Assembly: GCA_038380435.1 (NCBI GenBank)
Contig: JAWZYU010000028.1
Span: 45,009,095 to 45,073,094, forward strand
From: Ryuthela nishihirai
Lineage: Eukaryota; Arthropoda; Arachnida; Araneae; Heptathelidae
Direction: 5' to 3'
DNA length: 64,000 nt
The first letter of the stretch is position 1, and the number at the start of each line of letters is the position of its first letter. This document shows positions 22,336-33,195 of this stretch, piece by piece. The position numbers were made by a program, and so were the translations under genes. Under the pieces are notes generated by a model. It saw only the letters and a program-made list of their open reading frames with translations. It did not search any database and had not been told where the DNA came from.

Positions 22336-22900
22336 GCATTTTTAGCTTTTCTTGTGTTTGCCCTTAGAGGACCACCTAAGGGTGGTTTACTTATATATTT
22401 TGTTCTTACTCATGCCAAATAGGCATATCTTTCTGATGGAGATGATTAGAGGTAAAATTATTACCCGGTACATCGAATATGATTATACGATCTATAAAGC
22501 ACATTCTACATTACATTGAAGAAATATATTGTTAAAATGAAATGTAAAAATATTACAATGATTCCTGTAAGCAAATTGTAAATGTGAAATGTAAAAATGT
22601 CACAATGCACTGTACTCGAAAACTGTGAATAAAATTGTACTGTATCGGCTGACGTGATAAGCGTTGTGTGGTTTAACGGTATTCCAGACAAACCTCGCAT
22701 TAAAGCATCCAAAAATGAACAATGTGAGGTATGGTTTTATAATTGTACAATCAGGGTCAACTGTTGATGGAGTTTCTGAACCATAGTGATATCATCAATT
22801 AGCAACTATATTGCGAAACTATGAGCATTTGAAGGCAAGCAATGACGTCGAAGCACACAGGATCTTTGAGTAAAAATGTTCGTTTTGTTTCTTGATATTT
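22336..22900. other. Unassigned AT-rich interval
   Basis: Contains a short local duplication: AATGTAAAAATATTACAATG and AATGTAAAAATGTCACAATG, about 46 bp apart near 22540-22600. No gene recognised. Confidence 0.45.
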
Positions 22901-23285
22901 GGGGCGGGGGTGACTCAGTCGGTAGCGCGCCAGGCTCGTAATCTGTAGTTCCCAGGTTCGAGTCCCAGCTGGGTCAGCGTTGAGATTTACCTCCGCAAAA
23001 TTCCCCGCCCTGTCCGCGGTCAGTAGGGGACAGCGATGGGCTTGGAAAGACCGCCGTCCGTCGGATGGGACGTTAAGCCGTGACCCTGTGTGCGGGAGAG
23101 CCATACCCTGTGCACGTTAAAGAACACACTGGATGGCTTTGACGGGAGACTACCATCTGTCTCCCAACAGCTGTTCCAGTGGGTCCCCTCTCCCAACCTT
23201 CTCTGAGCCTTCGGGGTCCATGTGACCTGGCCATTTAGCCCATGGTGTGCAAAAAAGTACCGCTCAGAGGTAAAACAACCCAACC
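22901..23285 (+). mobile_element. SINE-A copy
   Basis: Full copy. Direct repeats TTTGTTTCTTGA at 22884-22895 and 23286-23297 bound it, with five extra bases TATTT between the left repeat and the SINE start. Confidence 0.95.
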
Positions 23286-23710
23286 TTTGTTTCTTGACAA
23301 CGTTCGTTCCCATACTCCCCAAGTAAGAATAACAACGTTGAACCGGTAGGATTGCGAATGACTGGAACATTCTCCCTGCAGTTCTGGACCTATTACATTT
23401 TTCACAATTCTGTAGGTCAAAAAACGGGCATGAAATTAAGGTAGTTGAAATGATAGGAAGAATTGCAGTGCATTTCCACGGATTCCCTCGTGCAAAAGCC
23501 AAAATCACTCTAGAAAGGAAGGCATCATGTTACTAATAAATCGTTTCCGATTTTTTCGTATGTTATTTATACGACTCTTAAATATTTAAAACAGTTGCTT
23601 TAACAACTCGTCAAACGCCAAAATGTAATTATTCCGAATTTATCGAATTTTATCAAACAACTCTCATTTGTAACTAGACTTCAATGCTTTTCACATTATA
23701 ATAATAAAAA
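23286..23710. other. Unassigned interval
   Basis: No repeat or gene recognised beyond the TSD at its left edge. Confidence 0.4.
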
Positions 23711-23935
23711 ATAAATACCCCCTCAAGCAGCTGCTTGCCACAGAGGTCTGACAGGAGCCTGTCAGTTTATATGCCACCGTAGAATATCTGAGAGGATGGC
23801 AGGACCTCAGCAGAAAACCGGCACATACATCCATGCCTTAACCGGGTCTCGAACCCAGGTCCCTTAGGTCAGTAGCCAAGCGCGCTAACCACTCGGCAAT
23901 CCTAATAATAATAATAATCACATAATAATAAAAGG
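23711..23935 (-). mobile_element. SINE-B full copy with AAT microsatellite
   Basis: The complement starts with a tRNA-like head, GCCGAGTGGTTAGCGCGCTT, has B box GGTTCGAGACCC, and ends CAGCTGCTTGAGGGGGTATT. It is the reverse-orientation counterpart of the copy at 51078. An (AAT)n run follows the head at 23903-23935. Confidence 0.88.
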
Positions 23936-24234
23936 GATAGACACCCTAACAACATCTAAATTTATTTACCATAATTAGCGTTCAAAGAGCTATTGAAATA
24001 ACTGTTTCACTATATGCTTCAGCAATAGGTGCAAACATCATAATTTCTGTGCAATCTATTTAAGAATTGAAGGTCTAATCATTATTACAAAGCATAATTA
24101 AGGACTGGTGGATCTATAGCAATATTTTCATCAATTTAACCTTCTTTACGTTATTTCATTTACATCAGTACTTCTTTATCAGTCCATTGTCAACTGCTAT
24201 ACGATTTATCTACTACAGGTGACCTGTGTTTAAT
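23936..24234. other. AT-rich spacer
   Basis: Nothing identifiable. Confidence 0.4.
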
Positions 24235-24627
24235 GGGGGCGGGGGTGGCTCAGTCGGTAGCGCGCCAGGCTCGTAATCTGTAGTTCCCAGGTTCGAGTCC
24301 CAGCTGGGTCAGCGTTGAGATTTATCTCCGCAAAATTCCCCGCCCTGTCCGCGGTCAGTAGGGGACAGCGATGGGCTTGGAAAGGCAGCCGTCCGTGGAA
24401 TGGGACGTTAAGCCGTGGCCCCGTGTACGGGAGAGCCATACCCTGTGCACGTTAAAGAACACGCTGGATGGCCTTGACGGGAGGCTACCATCTGTTCCAG
24501 TGGGTCCCTACAGCTGTTCCAGTGGGTCCCCTCCCCCAACCTTCTCTGAGCCTTCGGGATCCATGTGACCTGGCCATTTAGCCCATGGTGTGCAAAAAAG
24601 TGACGCTCAGAGGTAAAACAACCCAAC
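24235..24627 (+). mobile_element. SINE-A copy with a small internal duplication
   Basis: TSD CCTGTGTTTAAT at 24223-24234 and 24628-24639. Near 24490-24530 the segment TGTTCCAGTGGGTCCC occurs twice, probably by template slippage. Confidence 0.95.
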
Positions 24628-24827
24628 CCTGTGTTTAATACGTGAGATGAGATCCACATTAAACTGGGCATTTTTTATTAACCTGTTTTTACATATATTA
24701 TTGTTCTCTTTGATATTTTTCTTTCTTTTTATTACAATGAATGTTTTATTTCAACAAAAATAATTAAAATTCACAATTGATGTTTAAAAAAACTGCAGAA
24801 ATAGATAAATAATTACATAAATGTGTA

Positions 24828-25126
24828 CAGTCGCTCAAAAAAGTATCCGAATACTATGGTTGATAAAAAAAAATCAGAAAAATATCTGGCAAAGTTTTTT
24901 TAGAAATTAGTGATCTGGCAACCTTTGTGTCACGTGATTACAGAATTCAGGAAAAATATCTGGAGCGTGTACAGCAACTGTACTCGCTCCAGTTACCGTT
25001 CACAGCAAACTGGAGCGTGTGCAGTAACTGCACACGCACCAGTTTGCTGTGAACGGTAACTGCACACGCTCAATATTTCCGTGAGTGAGCCCACACGATC
25101 TAGTATCAAAATAATATGACCACCTA
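24828..25126. mobile_element. Rearranged palindromic MITE plus unrelated hairpin
   Basis: Starts as a normal left arm (CAGTCGCTCAAAAAAGTATC after TA) through the CACGTG centre. Instead of the right arm it re-enters left-arm sequence (ATTACAGAATTCAGGAAAAA) and runs into a separate palindrome. That palindrome (24992-25060) pairs GTTACCGTTCACAGCAAACT with AGTTTGCTGTGAACGGTAAC. A smaller imperfect hairpin lies at 24962-24990. Confidence 0.8.
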
Positions 25127-25341
25127 CAGTCGCTCAAAAAAGTATCCGAACACTATGGTTGATTAAAAAAATCAGAAAAAATATCTGGCAACGATTTTTT
25201 AGAAATTAATGATCTGGCAACCTTCCTGTACAGTACGCGAAAGTTTGCCAGATCACGAATTTCTAAAAAAAATCGTTGCCAGATATTTTTCTGATTTTTT
25301 TTTAATCAACCATAGCGTTCGGATACTTTTTTGAGCGACTG
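25127..25341. mobile_element. Palindromic MITE, copy 1
   Basis: Nearly the whole 215 bp is one inverted repeat. The left arm CAGTCGCTCAAAAAAGTATC is matched at the right end by GATACTTTTTTGAGCGACTG, flanked by TA on both sides (25125-25126 and 25342-25343). TA duplication suggests mobilisation by a Tc1/mariner-superfamily transposase. No coding capacity. Confidence 0.93.
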
Positions 25342-25343
25342 TA

Positions 25344-25760
25344 CATATATGATCGATTAGTTAACTTTACAATTTATTTCTTAGTAAGGAAAGAATCTAG
25401 CTTGGTTTGCTTTGATTGTCTCTGTTTTGTGCATAAGATTTGTTTCTAACATTTCGCCAACTGGTTTCGACCACGTGGTAAGTCATCCACTTCTGAAAAA
25501 TCATTATCATTTTCCTACAACAAATCCCTGCATTTATTGCGCAGTGAAAGGGTTTCCTCTAAAATTTTAATTTTCAACACTTTTTCTGGCTCAGAATCTA
25601 GATCTCTTGCTAACCATGGGGTCTATGGGGAGTTACCAATCTGTATTGCGTTATCATTGACTTGAGACGAAATCGAAACTGTTTTTTTTTCTAGGCGGGA
25701 AGAAAAAAGGAATAGATATAGAACCACATAAACTGGAAGTGCTGTCTCTTCGTCGGGCTA
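25344..25760. other. Unassigned interval
   Basis: No gene or repeat recognised. Confidence 0.4.
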
Positions 25761-26149
25761 GGTTGATTGGACTGTTTTACCTCTGAGCGGCACTTTTTTG
25801 CACACCATGGGCTAAATGGCCAGGTTACATGGATCCGAAGGCTAAGAGAAGGTCGGGGGAGGGGACCCACTGGAACAGCTGTTGGGAAACAGATGGTAGC
25901 CTCCCGTCAAGGCAATCCAGCGTGTTCTGTAACGTGCACAGGGTATGGCTCTCCCACACACGGGGCCACGGCTTAACGTCCCATCCCACGGACGGCGGCC
26001 TTTCCAAGCCCATCGGTGTCCCCTACTGACCGTGGGCAGGGCGGGGAATTTTTGCGGAGATAAACCTCAACGCTGACCCAGCTGGGACTCGAACCTGGGA
26101 ACTACAGATTACGAGCCTGGCGCGCTACCGACTGAGCCACCCCCGCCCC
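25761..26149 (-). mobile_element. SINE-A copy
   Basis: Full minus-strand copy from GGTTGATTGGACTG to CGCCCCA. TSD not evident. Confidence 0.93.
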
Positions 26150-27141
26150 ACAAAACGGATATATACTAGCAGTAAATGCAATGGAAGCGAATACAAATCC
26201 CCGTTATTCCGTCTGTATGTTGACAATGAAAACAAATTACCATGTCACTACAAATCCCCTGCTAGTTTCAGTCAAAGTATAGTCACCAAATAGTCAATGA
26301 CAGATAAGCATTATTGTTTCTGTTTTTGAACCTAAAGATAGGAAACACAGACGCTGTGAATATCTTTCGAAAGTTAAACATAACTAAGTTACTGTTCCTT
26401 ACACGTTCTGTTTTACAACATTTTATAAACTAATCATTTTTACATCTCTTAGAAGATCTCTTCTTCACAAGGTGCCACTAGTTGCACGAAAAGCCATATA
26501 ATCTAATCATTGTATGATACCAGTTGAAAGTCACTACTCATCTAAGACAGCCAGAATCGCCGTTCGTCAAAAAGAGGTAAAAAAAAAACTGAAATATGAA
26601 TCTTTCAATCCAGGAGTCAACATCTCGAGAAATAAAAGACTTGCTTACCAACCAGAAAACTCTTAGCGGTTTATGCGAAAGTGCAAACAGAACACTATCC
26701 CGGTTTTATAACTTCGGTAAGATATCTCCGCGTGATTTCTTGCTCCTCTGTTTTAAAAGATAAAATGTGCATCCCCACTGATGACATCTGTAACCGCGTC
26801 TAAGAGAGTAGAGAGCAATCTGATGTTTCTGAGTGATTGCAGAGAAAATAGTTCCGTACTCAAACAGATGACACCTTCCTTCTGGCTCCAGTTTTCCAGG
26901 CGACGGATCAATAAAGAATTTCTGTAAAACTTTGAGGCAGAAGTGGTCGTTTCTCTTCGGACTTTGCGGATCTTGTATTGATGTGGACATCTTGCAGCAG
27001 AGCCAAACATAAAGCCGAAATTGCTGGAATGTCGAAGTTTTCCGAGATATAAAAAAGCCGTAAAAAATATAGGGAAGTGGATAAAAGAAATCCACGGGGG
27101 AAAGTTTTTTATTCCCCCTTTTTCTCTGACTTATATTAAGA
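26150..27141. other. Low-repeat interval with overlapping open frames on the minus strand
   Basis: At 27095-26706 the minus strand has a 129-codon frame containing LCCKMSTSIQDPQSPKRND, overlapped in another frame by 85 codons with LSTLLDAVTDVISGDAHFIF. The sequence is not repetitive and is less AT-biased than nearby spacers. No family recognised. Two long overlapping frames cannot both be coding. Confidence 0.3.
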
Positions 27142-27526
27142 GGGGACGGGGTGGCTCAGTCGGTAGAGTGTCAGGCTCGTAATCTGTAGTTCCCAAGTTT
27201 GAGTTCAAGCTGGGACTCGTTGAGATTTATCTCCGCAAAATTCTCCGCCCTGTCTACGAGCAGTAGGGGATACCGATGGGTTTGGAAAGACCTCTGTCCG
27301 TCGGATCGTACGTTAAGCCGTGACCCCTTGTGCGGGAGAGCCATACCCTGTGCACGTTAAAGAACACTCTGGATGACCTTGACGGGAGGCTACCATCTGT
27401 TTCCCAACAGCTGTTCCAGTGGGTCTCCTCCCCCAACTTTCTCTGAGACTTTTGGGTCCATGTGACCTGGCCATTTAGCCCATGGTGTGCAAAAAAGTGC
27501 CACTCAGAGGTAAAACAACCCAAACA
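27142..27526 (+). mobile_element. SINE-A copy, moderately diverged
   Basis: TSD ACTTATATTAAGA at 27129-27141 matches ACTTATATAAAGA at 27527-27539 with one mismatch. Confidence 0.93.
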
Positions 27527-27539
27527 ACTTATATAAAGA

Positions 27540-28266
27540 TTATTTTTCTTTCAAGGTGTTTTTTCTAACTTTTACTGAAGTGTTATTTTAGAGTTTAAGC
27601 ACTAATTCATTATCCAACCAAATATTAGAGAATTTCCATAATTATATTAGTGCTCTCTAACTTCTAAAAAATACATTTAATGGAAACATGTGACTGATGA
27701 TAAATTAAAGATCATTCTTGAATTTATATAATTCTCGATTTTCAACATTATTCGTTCAGTAGTTAAACAGTTATTGCAATTTTAAACAATAAATAATTTT
27801 TATGAAATTAAATTGAAAGAAAATTTTTTTTAGAAAATTAAAAACATTATTTTTACGAAAATAAATTGGCTAATATTGAAATAATTATTACACTAACTTC
27901 TAAAAATGTATATTAGTTTCATCAAATGATTCGAAACAGGCCTGAATCCATAAAAAAAAATAAGAGCGGGGATGGTCAAGGGGGGCACAATCGAGCAGGG
28001 GGGAAGTAAAAGTGGGAGGGGGAAAAGACTATTTTCTATTGCAATATAACATTTTCCCACAAATTTAGAGATCTTCAAAAAAATTTTAAAAAAATCGGTA
28101 AATGTTTGGGTCAATTATCCTTATCAGCACCTTTGAAGAGGGGGGGGGGTTGCCCTCACCCTTTCCCCCTTGATCCTACCTGGTTTGAAACAATGCTATT
28201 TTTTAAGTTACAATTTCTGAGGTAAATTCTTACCACCCATTACTGTTGTGAAATATTCCAGCTGCC
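27540..28266. other. AT-rich spacer with G-rich patches
   Basis: AT-rich to 27950, then G-runs near 27966-28022 and 28139-28150. No gene recognised. Confidence 0.45.
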
Positions 28267-28981
28267 GTAGGGCCGGGGTGACTCAATCGGTAGCGCGCCG
28301 GGAGCGTAATCTGCAGTTCCCAGGTTTGAGTCCCAGCTCAGTCAGCGTTGAGATTTATCTCCGCAAAACTCCAAGGTCAGTAAAGGACACCGATGGGTTT
28401 GGAAAGGGCACCGTCCGTCGGATAAGACATTTAGCCGCGGTTCTGTGTGCGGGAGATCCATATGCGACACTTACCTGTCAGTCACCTGTTAGCCACCCCC
28501 GCCCTGACCTGTCGATGAATGGCAGGGGTAGCTCTCGGTAGCATGCCAACCTCGTAATCTGCAGTTCCCAGATTCGAGTCCCAACTTGGCCAGCATTGAT
28601 ACTTATCTCCGCAAAACTCCCCGCCCAGCCCATGGTGAGTAAGAGACACCGATGGGCTTGGAAAGGATGGAATTTTAAGCCGTGGTGCAGAGAACTATAC
28701 CCTGTGCACGTTAAAGAACCACTGGATGGCCTTGACGGGAGGCTACCATTTTTATTTCAATAGCTCTCCAGTGGGTCTCCGCCCTCAAACCTTCTCTTGG
28801 CCATTTAGCCCATTATGTATAAAAAAAATTGCGCTCAGAGAACAACTATTTAAATACTGAACAACTATTCCTTATAGAGTCCCTACCCTAACTTTCCCTG
28901 AGCCCTTGGGGTTCCTTGTGACCTGGTCATTTAGCCCACTGTGTGAAAAAAAGTGCTCCTGATAGGTAAAACAACCCAACC
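28267..28981 (+). mobile_element. Tandem cluster of broken SINE-A pieces
   Basis: Three old pieces in the same orientation: a head and middle (28267-28468), a second head and body (about 28515-28860), and a 3' end alone (about 28865-28981). A short opposite-orientation head scrap, GCCACCCCCGCCC, sits at the first junction (about 28492). Divergence is high and no TSDs were found. Confidence 0.85.
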
Positions 28982-29105
28982 TTCGTTCGTAGCATTCGTT
29001 GACAACAAGTTGCGTTTCACAGAAAGCTGAAATGAAGGAGAAGGAAATTCAAATTTTGATAAACAAAGAAAAACCACACGTTATTCATTCGCTGAAACTT
29101 CACAG
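28982..29105. other. Spacer
   Basis: Nothing identifiable. The last 9 bases are the TSD of the next SINE. Confidence 0.4.
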
Positions 29106-29495
29106 GGAGGGGCGGGGGTGGCTCAGTCGGTAGCGCGCCAGGCTCGTAATCTGTAGTTCCCAGGTTCGAGTCCCAGTTGGGTCAGCGTTGAAATTTCTCT
29201 CCGCAAAATTCCCTGCCCCGCCCACGGTCAGTAGGGGACACCGATGGGTTTGGAAAGGCCGCCGTCCGTCGGATGGGACGTTAAGCCGTGGCCCCGTGTG
29301 CGGGAGAGCCATACCCTGTGCACGTTAAAGAACACGCTGGATGGCCTTGACGGGAGGCTACCATCTGTCTCCTAGCAGCTATTCCAGTGGGTTCCCTCCC
29401 CCAACCTTCTCTGAGCCTACGGGATCCATGTGACCTGGCTATTTAGCCCATGGTGTGCAAAAAAGTGCAGCTCAGAGGTAAAACAACCGAACCCT
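29106..29495 (+). mobile_element. SINE-A copy
   Basis: Full copy with exact TSD ACTTCACAG at 29097-29105 and 29496-29504. It faces the next SINE tail-to-tail across about 65 bp, making a potential large hairpin. Confidence 0.95.
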
Positions 29496-29562
29496 ACTTC
29501 ACAGATATTGGTGACTTCCTTCTGGTGTGAACCTTTTACTGCTATAGTTTTCGATCGCTCAG

Positions 29563-29862
29563 TTGGGTTGGGTTGTTTTACCTCTGAGCGGCACTTTTTT
29601 GCACACCATGGGCTAAATGGCCAGGTCACATGGACCCCGAAGACTCAGAGAAGGTTGGGGGAGGGGACCCACTGGAACAGCTGTTGGGAGACAGATGGTA
29701 GCCTCCCGTCAAGGCCATCCAGCGTGTTCTTTAACGTGCACAGGGTATGGCTCTCCCGCACACGGGGCCACGGCTTAACGTCCCATCCGACGGACGGCGG
29801 CCTTTCCAAGCCCATCGGTGTCCCCTACTGACCGTGGGCAGAGCGGGGAATTTTGCGGAGAT
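29563..29862 (-). mobile_element. 5'-truncated SINE-A with perfect TSD
   Basis: The copy lacks the whole tRNA head and begins, in element orientation, at ATCTCCGCAAAATTCC. It is nevertheless bounded by the exact TSD CGATCGCTCAG (29552-29562 and 29863-29873). Truncation therefore happened during integration, as in LINE-driven target-primed reverse transcription. Confidence 0.95.
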
Positions 29863-29873
29863 CGATCGCTCAG

Positions 29874-30690
29874 AGAGTAAATATAAAGAAATGGGAGGGA
29901 GGAAAGAAAACAGGAAAGAAGAACCTTTCAAGTATTGCATTGAAAACAACACAAAAGAAAATCACGACACAGTAATATATGATGGAGTTTTCATTACGAG
30001 TAAAACATGAAAATGCGTTGCAAATATTGAGATTTATGAGACTCATCGGAAGCGTAGAAGAGTTGTTCAAAACCCAAGCATGCGGAATTATGAGGTAGAC
30101 TCAAAACAAACAGGTGATAGGTAGGAATAAACACTTCGGACGGTGGAAGTCTTCAATCCCGAAGGTGAAGATATGTCTTGTTGATGCTGATGTCACCCGT
30201 AATGTCGAAAATATCCGCCAAAAAGCGTTAGGCGATGCACTTAGGTATTTGAATAATGGAAAACATCTCCTGGATGCGGATGCGGTGATGGATGGGATGG
30301 ATGTGAATGGCTAGAGGCAGTGACATCGTTATGCGGATGACAGATTTACGCAGAACGTGTTTGGATAAAGGTGCGACGAGTCCCGGTGACACGAGTGATG
30401 AGCTTTTTCCTCCTCCGACGAAGAACAGAAAAGTATCCAAAGTGCTGTTGCCAAACTTTTATTGCGCTTTTGCGGAAAACAATGCTTTGGAAGCAACAAA
30501 AAAAAAATGTTTGCTATTGATAGTGAGATACGACAGAGAAAAAATCGGTTCTGTAACTCACACCTTGTCCACTGCGTCAAGATGTTTAGAAATTTGATTT
30601 GTGTAGAAAGGATTATGATGAAGGGTTTATGTTAGAGGAGATGGTTACGGGCTTCTCAAAATTTTGAATCACTGGATCACAAACATTTTT
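29874..30690 (+). other. Non-repetitive interval with two overlapping open frames
   Basis: The interval is unique in this window and less AT-biased than its surroundings. A 66-codon frame (30114-30314) contains KICLVDADVTRNVENIRQKA. It overlaps by 8 bp (30307-30314) the start of a 96-codon frame (30307-30597) containing TSDELFPPPTKNRKVSKVL and NFYCAFAENNALEATKKK. Both are on the plus strand in different frames, so together they could be one frameshifted coding remnant. No domain recognised, no splice or promoter evidence, and an overlapping minus-strand frame weakens the case. Confidence 0.3.
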
Positions 30691-32460
30691 GTCAGCGACC
30701 AAACACCGAATTCCCATTTATTTCGAGACGTAAAATTCAAATCCCATTCACAACCTACCCAAATTTCATATGCCCATTCATTTCGCTATCCAAAATTCAA
30801 ATTCCCATTCACTTTGTTACGCAAAATACAAATTCCCATTCGATTCGGGGCGGGGGTGGCTCAGTCGGTAGCGCGCCAGGCTCGTAATCTGTAGTGCCCA
30901 GGTTCGAGTCCCAGCTGAGTCAGCGTTGAGATTTATCTCCGCAAAAATTCCCCGCCCTGCCCACGGTCAGTAGGGGACACCGATCGGCTTGGAAAGGCCG
31001 CCGTCTGTCGGATGGGACGTTAAGCCGTGGCCCCGTGTGCGGGAGAGCCATACCCTGTGCACGTTAAAGAACACGCTGGATGGCCTTGACGGGAGGCTAC
31101 CATCTGTCTCCCAACAGCTGTTCCAGTGGGTCCCCTCTCCCAACCATCTCTGAGCCTTCGGGGTCCATGTGACCTGGCCATTTAGCCCATGGTGTGCAAA
31201 AAAGTGCCGCTCAGAGGTAAAACAACCCAACCCATTCGATTCGTGAACCCAAAATTCAAATTCCCATTCATTTCGCTAATAAAATTTCAAATTCCCAGTC
31301 TTCGTGACCCAAAATTAAAATGCACATTTCCCTCGCAAAACAGATCCTAATTCCCATTCTTCGTGACACAAAATTCAGAGTCCCATTCGCTTCACGAACC
31401 TAAATTCCCATTCCCATTCGTGTAGTGATCCAAAATTTAAATGCCTATTCACTTTGCTACCCAAAATTCATATTCTCATTCATTTCGCTACCAAAAATTG
31501 AAATTCCCGTTTAATTCGCTACCCGAAATTAAAATTCTCATTCACTTCACGATCCAAATTCAAATTGCCATTCATCTCACGATCCAAATTCAAATTGCCA
31601 TTCATCTCACGATCCAAATTCAAATTCCCATTCATCTCACGATCCAAATTCAAATTGCCATTCATCTCACGATCCAAATTCAAATTCCCATTCATCTCAC
31701 GATCCAAATTCAAATTCCCATTCATCTCACGATCCAAATTCAAATTCCCATTCATCTCACGATCCAAATTCAAATTCCCATTCATCTCACGATCCAAATT
31801 CAAATTCCCATTCATCTCACGATCCAAATTCAAACTCCCATTCACCTCCGTACCCAAAATTTTTCCATTTACTTTGTTACCCAAAATTCAAAAAATTATT
31901 CACTTCGTGACTCAAAATTCAAAGTTTCTTTCACTTCAGAACCGAAATTTAAATTCCCGTCATTCGCATTACCCAAAATTCAAATTCCCATTCTCCCCAA
32001 GACACTAAACTTCAAATTCCTATTCGCCTCATTACCCAAAATTCAAATTCCCATTCACCCCAAGACACTAAACTTCAAATTCCTATTCGCCTCATTACCC
32101 AAAATTCAAATTCCCATTCACCCCAAGACACTAAACTTCAAATTCCTATTCGCCTCATTACCCAAAATTCAAATTCCCATTCACCCCAAGACACTAAACT
32201 TCAAATTCCTATTCGCCTCATTACCCAAAATTCAAATTCCCATTCACCCCAAGACACTAAACTTCAAATTCCTATTCGCCTCATTACCCAAAATTCAAAT
32301 TCCCATTCACCCCAAGACACTAAACTTCAAATTCCTATTCGCCTCATTACCCAAAATTCAAATTCCCATTCACCCCAAGACACTAAACTTCAAATTCCTA
32401 TTCGCCTCATTACCCAAAATTCAAATTCCCATTCACCCCAAGACACTAAACTTCAAAGCT
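30691..32460. repeat. Satellite built on CCCATTC/CAAATTC units, with 30-bp and 63-bp subarrays
   Basis: Degenerate ~30-35 bp units (CCCATTCATTTCGCTACCCA-like followed by AAATTCAAATT) span the block. 31538-31845 is a near-perfect 30-bp array of about ten units (CATTCATCTCACGATCCAAA plus TTCAAATTSC). 31985-32455 is a near-perfect 63-bp array of about seven units, each a dimer of the basic theme. A SINE-A interrupts it at 30848-31230. Because 30 and 63 are multiples of three, a 351-codon frame stays open across it; I regard that as an artefact. Confidence 0.95.
30848..31230 (+). mobile_element. SINE-A inserted in the satellite
   Basis: Full copy with exact 13-bp TSD CCCATTCGATTCG at 30835-30847 and 31231-31243; the TSD is satellite sequence. 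Confidence 0.97.
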
Positions 32461-32524
32461 CATAGTTATTACGAAAATGCTTTAATTTTTATATGAATTA
32501 TTGCACTTCGTTTTGAATATATTT

Positions 32525-33095
32525 GGGGCGAAGTTTGACTCTGGATATCGCACTCCAAACTCGTAAATAAACAGTTTCCCGGTTCGAACCCCATCTGTGC
32601 CTGCGTGAGAATATATCTCCGCAAACCCCACCCTGCCCTGGGTGAGAAATTGGACAACGATCGGCTTGGAAAATCCACCGTCCATCAGATGTCACTTTAA
32701 GGTCTGCTCTTTGTCCCATTCCCCGCCCTGCCCACGGTCAGTAGGGGACACCGATGGGCTTGGAAAGGCCGCCGTCCGTCGGATGGGACGTTAAGCCGTG
32801 GCCCCGTGTGCGGGAGAGCCATACCCTGTGCACGTTAAAGAACACGCTGGATGGCCTTGACGGGAGGCTACCATCTGTCTCCCAACAGCTGTTCCAGTGG
32901 GTCCCCTCCCCCAACCTTCTCTGAGCCTTCGGGGTCCATGTGACCTGGCCATTTAGCCCATGGTGTGCAAAAAAAGTGCCGCTCAGAGGTAAAACAACCC
33001 AACCCAACTCTTTGTCCCATGGGCATCATTTTTGGTTCTGTGTGCTGGAAACCCATACCCTGTGCACATTAAAGAAAGCTCTGGATGGCTTTGTG
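32525..33095 (+). mobile_element. Old SINE-A-like copy split by a 5'-truncated young SINE-A
   Basis: The host (32525-32718 and 33020-33095) is strongly diverged but keeps GGTTCGAACCCC and CACATTAAAGAA. The guest at 32719-33007 starts at TTCCCCGCCCTGCCCACGGT, so it lacks the head. It has an exact TSD CTCTTTGTCCCA at 32707-32718 and 33008-33019, and is close to the consensus along its length. Confidence 0.93.
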
Positions 33096-33102
33096 ACACG
33101 TA

Positions 33103-33195
33103 ACATTATAAATAATTCATGAATTATTCATAATTCATGAATTATTATACATGAATTATTCATAATTCATGAATTATTCATGAATAATTCATAAT
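33103..33195. repeat. AT-rich palindromic repeat of TTCATGAATTATTCAT
   Basis: Repeated ATTCATGAATTATTCATAAT units that are self-complementary and could form cruciform structures. Confidence 0.85.

Noticed and set aside
24992..25060. Transcription terminator hairpin
   Set aside because: The long palindrome is embedded in a MITE cluster and has no adjacent gene.
31441..32496. 351-codon open frame on the plus strand
   Set aside because: It lies wholly in the 30-bp and 63-bp satellite. Both periods are multiples of three, so a frame without a stop in one unit stays open. The minus strand is open for the same reason.
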